Positions 58,241 through 64,000 of a DNA stretch of 64,000 nucleotides are shown here, in pieces. The DNA comes from Hofstenia miamia (taxonomy: Eukaryota > Xenacoelomorpha > Acoela). Where the stretch lies: the NCBI GenBank assembly GCA_004352715.1, contig SCFE01000001.1:7354495-7418494 (forward strand), in the 5' to 3' direction. The first letter of the stretch is position 1. Each line of letters opens with the position of its first letter. The notes below the pieces were generated by a model. That model saw only the letters and a program-made list of their open reading frames with translations, had not been told where the DNA came from and searched no databases. The position numbers were made by a program, and so were the translations under genes.

Positions 58241-58967
58241 CAGCTGTGGCCAAAAGTTTATGATCACCTCGTGATTCTAGCATATACATTTATATTTCAT
58301 GCATATTTTTAAGCAACCTTCTTGTAATGTTAATAATTGTTAGTTTACTTTCAGCCACTCATATTTAGATGCATTATCAGTGTATTTATGTGAATGTAAC
58401 CCAAAACAATGTTACAGCATCTTATTTATCACCTTTAGATATGGGTAAGAAATGTGAGTTAATATCTGAACAGCATGCACAAGTTCAGGTTTTAAGCAAA
58501 GAAAATATGTCTCAAAGGGCAATAGCTGTCAGACTCCACATGGCACAATCAACTGTATGTGATGTCATCAAAACAATTAAAGAGATTTCTTGCTACAAGA
58601 GCTGTCCAAGATCAGGTAGCCCATGCATATCATCAAAGAGGACTGATATTTTGATCAGATGAGCAGCTTCTGTCACTTCAAGCATATCAAGCAGTGTTAT
58701 TCACTCTAATTTACAGTCATTACCAGTTGTCCCTAGTCGCACAAATATTAGGCACTGTTTACTAGTTGATTGTGGACAAAAGGTGGACAAAAAGCGCTGA
58801 AAAGCCCAGACTATCAAAAAAGAAAATTTTTGACAGGCTGGTTTTTGCACAAAGATACACCAATTGGTCAGATGAGGACTGGAAAAAAGTAATGTTCTCA
58901 GATGAGACCACTGTGTCACAGTTTCAGTTTGGAGCAAATATGATGAGGCGTCCAGCAAACTGCAGAT
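58241..58967 (+). mobile_element. Tc1-like transposon, 5' part
   Basis: It starts with the typical Tc1 terminus CAGCTGTGGCCAAAAGTTTA preceded by TA. The transposase begins MGKKCELISEQHAQVQVLSK (58441), with the first helix-turn-helix MSQRAIAVRLHMAQSTVCDV, then the hook PRSGSP. After broken frames it resumes at about 58766-58967 with DRLVFAQRYTNWSDEDWKKV and MFSDET, which supplies the first catalytic Asp. The rest is lost at the N at 58968. The flanks are CpG-poor. Confidence 0.85.
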
Positions 58968-59168
58968 NGATAATCACAAATGAATACATAACACCATTTA
59001 AAAACAAATCAATTAGATGTCATAAAATTCGCAAAGCATTTTCAATTACAAAAAGACTAATAAATTTTCATAAAAAATATGTTTTCACAAAAATGATTAA
59101 ATTGATAGATTTTACAAAACACATAGTCATACATTATAAGAACACAACAGCAATTGTTAAATGATTTA

Positions 59169-59539
59169 CAGCTGTGGCCAAAAGTTTATGATCACCTCGT
59201 GATTCTAGCATATACATTTATATTTCATGCATATTTTTAAGCAACCTTCTTGTAATGTTAATAATTGTTAGTTTACTTTCAGCCACTCATATTTAGATGC
59301 ATTATCAGTGTATTTATGTGAATGTAACCCAAAACAATGTTACAGCATCTTATTTATCACCTTTAGATATGGGTAAGAAATGTGAGTTAATGTCTGAAAA
59401 TCATGTGCAAGTTCAGGTTTTAAGCCAAGAAAATATGTCTCAAAGGGCAATAGCTGTCAGACTCCACATGGCACAATCAACTGTATGTGATGTCATCAAA
59501 ACAATTAAAGAGATTTCTTGCTACAAGAGCTGTCCAAGA
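59169..59539 (+). mobile_element. Second partial copy of the Tc1-like 5' end
   Basis: The same terminus and first helix-turn-helix as the copy at 58241. It is cut at the N at 59540, after the codons for SCYKSCPR. Probably an assembly duplicate or allele. Confidence 0.8.
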
Positions 59540-59540
59540 N

Positions 59541-60640
59541 ATTGCATTTTTTCCAAAATAATGCTTGCGATTGTAAAATTTGGCCATGGCTGTAAACTAC
59601 ATTTTGTACATTAGGTATTAAAACAACTTAGGAACATTTTCTAAATATAGAAATAAATAGTGTAAATTACAATTATCAGAAACCAATAAAATGAAATAAA
59701 TACTTCTTCAAGACAGTTTAGTCTTTGTATTCAAATATAAAATATATATCTCATAATATGCAATTAGGAATACCGCCTTTTTATCTCAATTTCCCATAAA
59801 ACATTTTAAAATCATATAGAGATTGAGAATTTTTAATAATAAATCCAATTTTGTTAGAGTTTCTAGGGCATAGCATTGGAAAGAATGCCAATATATAATG
59901 GATTTCCAAGTATTTTTCTACTATTTGAGAGTTTAAAATTTTCATTTTTTCTTTTGGTGATTTGTTTGTCTTTTCCAACAAAATTACTTGCCTTTGGGAA
60001 TATTTAATTTTCCTTTGGTGATTTTTTGTCCTTTTGAACAAAATTACTTGCCTTTGGGAATATTTAATTTTCGTTTTGATGATTTTTTTTGTTTTTTTTC
60101 GAGCAAGAATATTAAAAATGTACAAACATTATGAAATTTTATATTATTTTGTAATCACATGAGACAAAGTTAGTAATATTAACTTTTTAAAATACAAAAA
60201 TAACTTACATTATTGAATGAATTCAACTGTCACTACTTGAATCTTTGTGAAAACTGAATAATGTCTTAAAATGAAGATATCTTTCTGTCATAAGCATTGA
60301 ACAAAATTCGAACTTCATGACAGTTTTACTATAAACTTAAAAAGGGAGAAAAAAAACGTAAATACACTTAAATTCGACATTTCCTTGTTGTATTTTCAGA
60401 GTTTTTTGTATTTTGAAGTGCTAATGGTTTTGTTTTTATGTATTTTATTTAATATCGCATGTAAATGTCCATTTTAAGGCATTCAACAAATTGCATTATG
60501 TAGTTGAACAATAAATGTTACTATTTGCTGAAAAGATTATGCAATGTATAGAATAAACATTAATAAACATCATTTGACAAGATGATTTCTACTGCTAATT
60601 TATATCCTCCTGTACATAAAGATAATTCTTCCAACATTTA
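59541..60640. other. Intergenic with a 60-bp tandem repeat
   Basis: Exact 60-base periodicity at 59941-60091 (about 2.5 units, containing AAAATTACTTGCCTTTGGGA). CpG frequency returns to that of the rest of the window here. No gene. Confidence 0.65.
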
Positions 60641-63600
60641 AGTTTGTAATAAATGAAAGTTATGTATGAATGTACTGACAAACTCTGCAGAGAAACATTT
60701 TTAATTTGTAAAGACGCTCATGTTAAGACTTTTATTAAATGCTTAAGAAAGCTATATGTATATATGGATAAATATACCTTTTGTATATATACATACAATA
60801 TAAGTTCTGTTAAATATAAAACAATTTCTGGGTAATAACAAGAATTTATGAAATTTAATACTAGTGCTATTATTCAGTGTACATAACAAGTTCATTAACA
60901 AAAAATATATGATTATTTCAATATACTAGTCCTTTTAATGGTCTAAAACTACAAAAGTACACTTTGAAATTATTTAAAGTTTGGCTATGTAATGCATGAA
61001 TATTCACATCTTTAGCCACCCCTCCTCATTATTCATGAATTATTTGTCCGCAATGACTCATCAACTAGCACACATCAATCAATTTTTATATATGTATGTA
61101 AACGCTTTTTGCTGAAATTGCAAAAGCAAGCATTTTTAAATGAATTTTCATTTCTAATATTTGCCCAATGAAAACTAATGAATCATTTTGCAGTACATAG
61201 TGTAGAATGATTGGATTCCAAGTTGCTAAGAATTCAATACATGATATTTGTAAATGTTGTAGTCATCTAATGGATTAATTTATCGGCTCTAAATTTGAAA
61301 ATTTATATTGTAAGCTAAACTATAATTTACAATTTAAGCTAAAACCTATGAAAGGTTTTATGAGCCTTTTCTAATCAGTAGATATAGTTATTGCGACATC
61401 TACGTCTAAGCAAACTAAACCGTTTATATTTTTTAAAACATTTGAAGTAGTGGATAAACTTGTTGCAGAGCCGTAGCTACGGTGGGCAATGCTTTCCTAA
61501 ATTTATTTTTGCCTTTCCTTCTTCCCAAAATGGAGGGGGTACTTTATGTTCTACTGTCCCAAATTGCTCCAATCCAAAATTTCTGCTTCAAAAACTACTC
61601 GCGACATCTTATTTCCCCACATTTGTTCTATGGCCATTTTTATAGCACTACAGCACACGCATCACTGCCAAATATTTTGAATCGTTACTGGCTAGAAAAT
61701 AGTCATTTTTTCAAATGCCATCTCTACCATTAATTACTACCTACGACTTAAATAACAATATGTGATGCCAATACATATTAAAAACATTCTTGACAGCAAA
61801 CTAAAATTTAATTTTAACTATAAATCTTATATTTTATGCAATATATTTATGCAAGTGTATTTGCATACCTTCCAGTATAATTGCAAAGCCTATGCAAGAC
61901 AAATTAGGTCAAAAATAATTTGTTGGTATTTTTGAATCGGAAGAAATTCACCAAAAGTTAGAAATGCATGGTAATTGATTTTTCAAAATGTGACTAAATT
62001 TTTAAGTAAATCAAAATTTTATCTATCAGGGAACTTTGATGTCAGAAAATTACTTTTACAATTTCTACTATTGGTTTTTCATTGTTTCAGTTTTTCTCAA
62101 CTCAATCGTGTTTTGATATACTTTAAAAAAATTTTGCCCAATACTCGCCCAACCCTGCTCCGTCATATCCTGCCCAATAGATCGACCTACCCCATTTTCA
62201 TCTCTGATTAGGATTGGGGCTAAGGCATGTGTTGGCTTAAGTTACCTTATGGTTAGAGCTATAATTATTATATTGATAAACTAGCATATTTTTACAAATA
62301 TTTGAGTGGGAGGGTGAGATAATGCCAAAGTACCAAATGGGGGAAATTTGCACTAGGCTTAGGGTGCAATTTTGCCTCAAAGAAAAGTTAAGAATTCTAA
62401 GAAAATGATGTTATGGTGAGCATGCATGATCAAAGTGAAGTAAAATAATGTAGTGAACATGGAAGCACTTGAGGTAGGATTCTGCTGGGTCGTTCCTTTT
62501 CATAGGATTTACTGGTTCTCTTCAAACAGAATGGGGAATGGGACTAAAATATTACTAAGATGATTGTTTCCAATTTTGTAAAGTAGAAATTATTCCATGA
62601 GTTCCTTGGAAATATGAAACCAGAAATGTTCTTGAGACTGGGACGAAGCTCAACTGGGCTAAATGATTTTATCTAATAGATAAAATGAGGCCAATCAAGT
62701 ATTAAGTCATATAAATAAAACTTTCTGAACAACCAATAGCAGTCAATTATGTGAAATACAAATTCTGCCACATTTAGAGAATACCCTGTATACGGTGAAA
62801 AAATCATGTGGAAACATAGAATTGCCTTTAATTATTGTTTATTAAATTTATTTTCAAATGAGCAATATTTTGATCGCAATCAAAGAAATATTTACATGAA
62901 TCAAATTCTAGCAATACATATAATATGCAATAAAGAAATTGTCAATATCTTTGTGAGACGCATGATATGCTTTACTATATGACTTGAAATGAATTCGAAT
63001 CATCTTTATTTCTGTGGTAATTAATTCAATTATGAAGTTTCTGCAAAGGATTTCAATTTTTTCAAATATTATTCAAAATTTGTGCTTGCATAATTCCAAT
63101 TAGTCAAAATTCAGTAGAACGTAGAAAGATTTTCAAGTGATGAAATTTTGAAATCAATTATTGTACTTATGGGACAAGCAAATTTATCAAGGATCTAAAG
63201 TTGTCTTACGGTCTCATTAAATTCTTTTTTAAAAACAAAATTTTCAGTTTTATGCTGCTGTATTTTTCAAGCCAAGGGGCCGTACAGTTGATGTACCTTT
63301 CATGAAATTTGAGAGCTAAATTCAACTTTACAAAATATTGAATGATAGGTAATAGGAGTTTGGGAAACACATCAATCTTGGTGCACATAATTTGAAAGGT
63401 TTGAATGTGTCAAAACAATCACGCATATTGAGAAATGATGAAAAACGGTATTATCTTTATATGGAAGATTAAAAAACGTATGCTACTCATGTCTAAGCTT
63501 GATTACAAAAGCATTTTATTTAAAAACGCTTCATTTTTGATTAATGCTCTTAATGCTAATCCCTTATTAGAATATACAGAAATTTTCAAGATTGTAAAGT

Positions 63601-64000
63601 ACCGGCATTGATAAACACATTGCTCGTAAAATTTGAAATTCAAGCTTGCAGTTGGTCCTAATAGAAATATTTGTAACAAAACGCTTACAAGCCTAAATTG
63701 TATCATCATTACGCATAAAAATTAATCGAATCTCAATGTGCTAGCTTAGCTAATTTGGCCAAAAGATGTATTTAAATCATAAAAATTATGGGTTCATGTA
63801 ATATTAATTTATGTCTGTAAAAACATGTGTTCTTATTTTTTCACAAGTCTTAATATTGTTGTATACAATTTATCAGCTTTTAAGTTTTTATGAATGAAAT
63901 CTTTCAAGACTTTAAATTACTATACTATTTCCATGATTAACCATCTGGGAAATGAAAAATTGATTTATAACAAATTTCTTTTAACTTTATGTAATTGCAT
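60641..64000. other. Intergenic, no supported gene
   Basis: Short open frames only. Minus-strand stretches at 63709-63503 and 63388-63206 (ERYINCTAPWLEKYSS) have some protein-like texture but no recognised family or splice structure. A CCGTAGCTACGG palindrome lies at 61471-61482. Confidence 0.45.

Larger units (their letters stand above)
58041..59539. repeat. 571-bp duplication around single-N joins
   Basis: Bases 58041-58611 recur as 58969-59539, with Ns at 58968 and 59540. The six differences I noted cluster in the first codons of the Tc1 frame. Confidence 0.88.

Noticed and set aside
61471-61482. CCGTAGCTACGG palindrome
   Set aside because: A single short palindrome without partner, TIR or nearby gene. 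No function can be supported.

Overview
This window looks like AT-rich nuclear DNA from a metazoan invertebrate. It holds intron-containing genes with GT/AG junctions, dense remains of metazoan-type transposable elements, (TA)n and (TAA)n microsatellites, and runs of N. No rRNA, tRNA, CRISPR array or prokaryotic operon was seen. The species cannot be fixed from the sequence. The divergent BiP protein and heavy transposon load would fit a fast-evolving lineage.

Layout. (1) 0.3-3.4 kb, minus strand: the first five exons of an ER HSP70 (BiP/GRP78), with signal peptide, TATA box and an ERSE-like promoter element; its 3' end lies outside the window. (2) 3.9-12 kb: decayed transposons, namely a Penelope-like element with GIY-YIG remnant, a hAT-like transposase remnant and two non-LTR retrotransposons (LINEs). 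(3) 13.07-19 kb: a roughly 1 kb element with about 12 subterminal repeats, directly abutting a young, nearly intact LINE. The LINE encodes an SGNH-hydrolase-like ORF1 and an ORF2 with N-terminal hydrophobic stretch, 2A motif, APE endonuclease and reverse transcriptase. A 615-bp tandem duplication spans the junction of the two elements. (4) 21.3-50.1 kb, plus strand: a host gene of at least eight coding exons, about 582 codons, that I do not recognise. All seven exon junctions are phase-compatible. Its introns, up to 12 kb, carry LINEs, a DD41D mariner, a Tc1, four non-autonomous hAT-type elements (one nested in another) and a decayed reverse transcriptase of an unusual type. (5) 50.6-59.6 kb: a strikingly CpG-poor block with a dead piggyBac, several minisatellites, a Tc1 fragment, and single-N contig joins flanked by near-identical duplicated sequence. 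This part may be misassembled or of different origin. (6) 59.6-64 kb: AT-rich sequence with no gene I can support.

Only two host genes are supported: BiP and the unknown 582-codon protein. Almost everything else is transposon-derived. Several insertions keep target-site duplications or terminal inverted repeats, so nesting order can be read in places. The most interesting items are the 2A/SGNH LINE and its duplicated 5' region, the element with about 30-bp-spaced GCGCCGCTGAATAC repeats, and the CpG-poor block.
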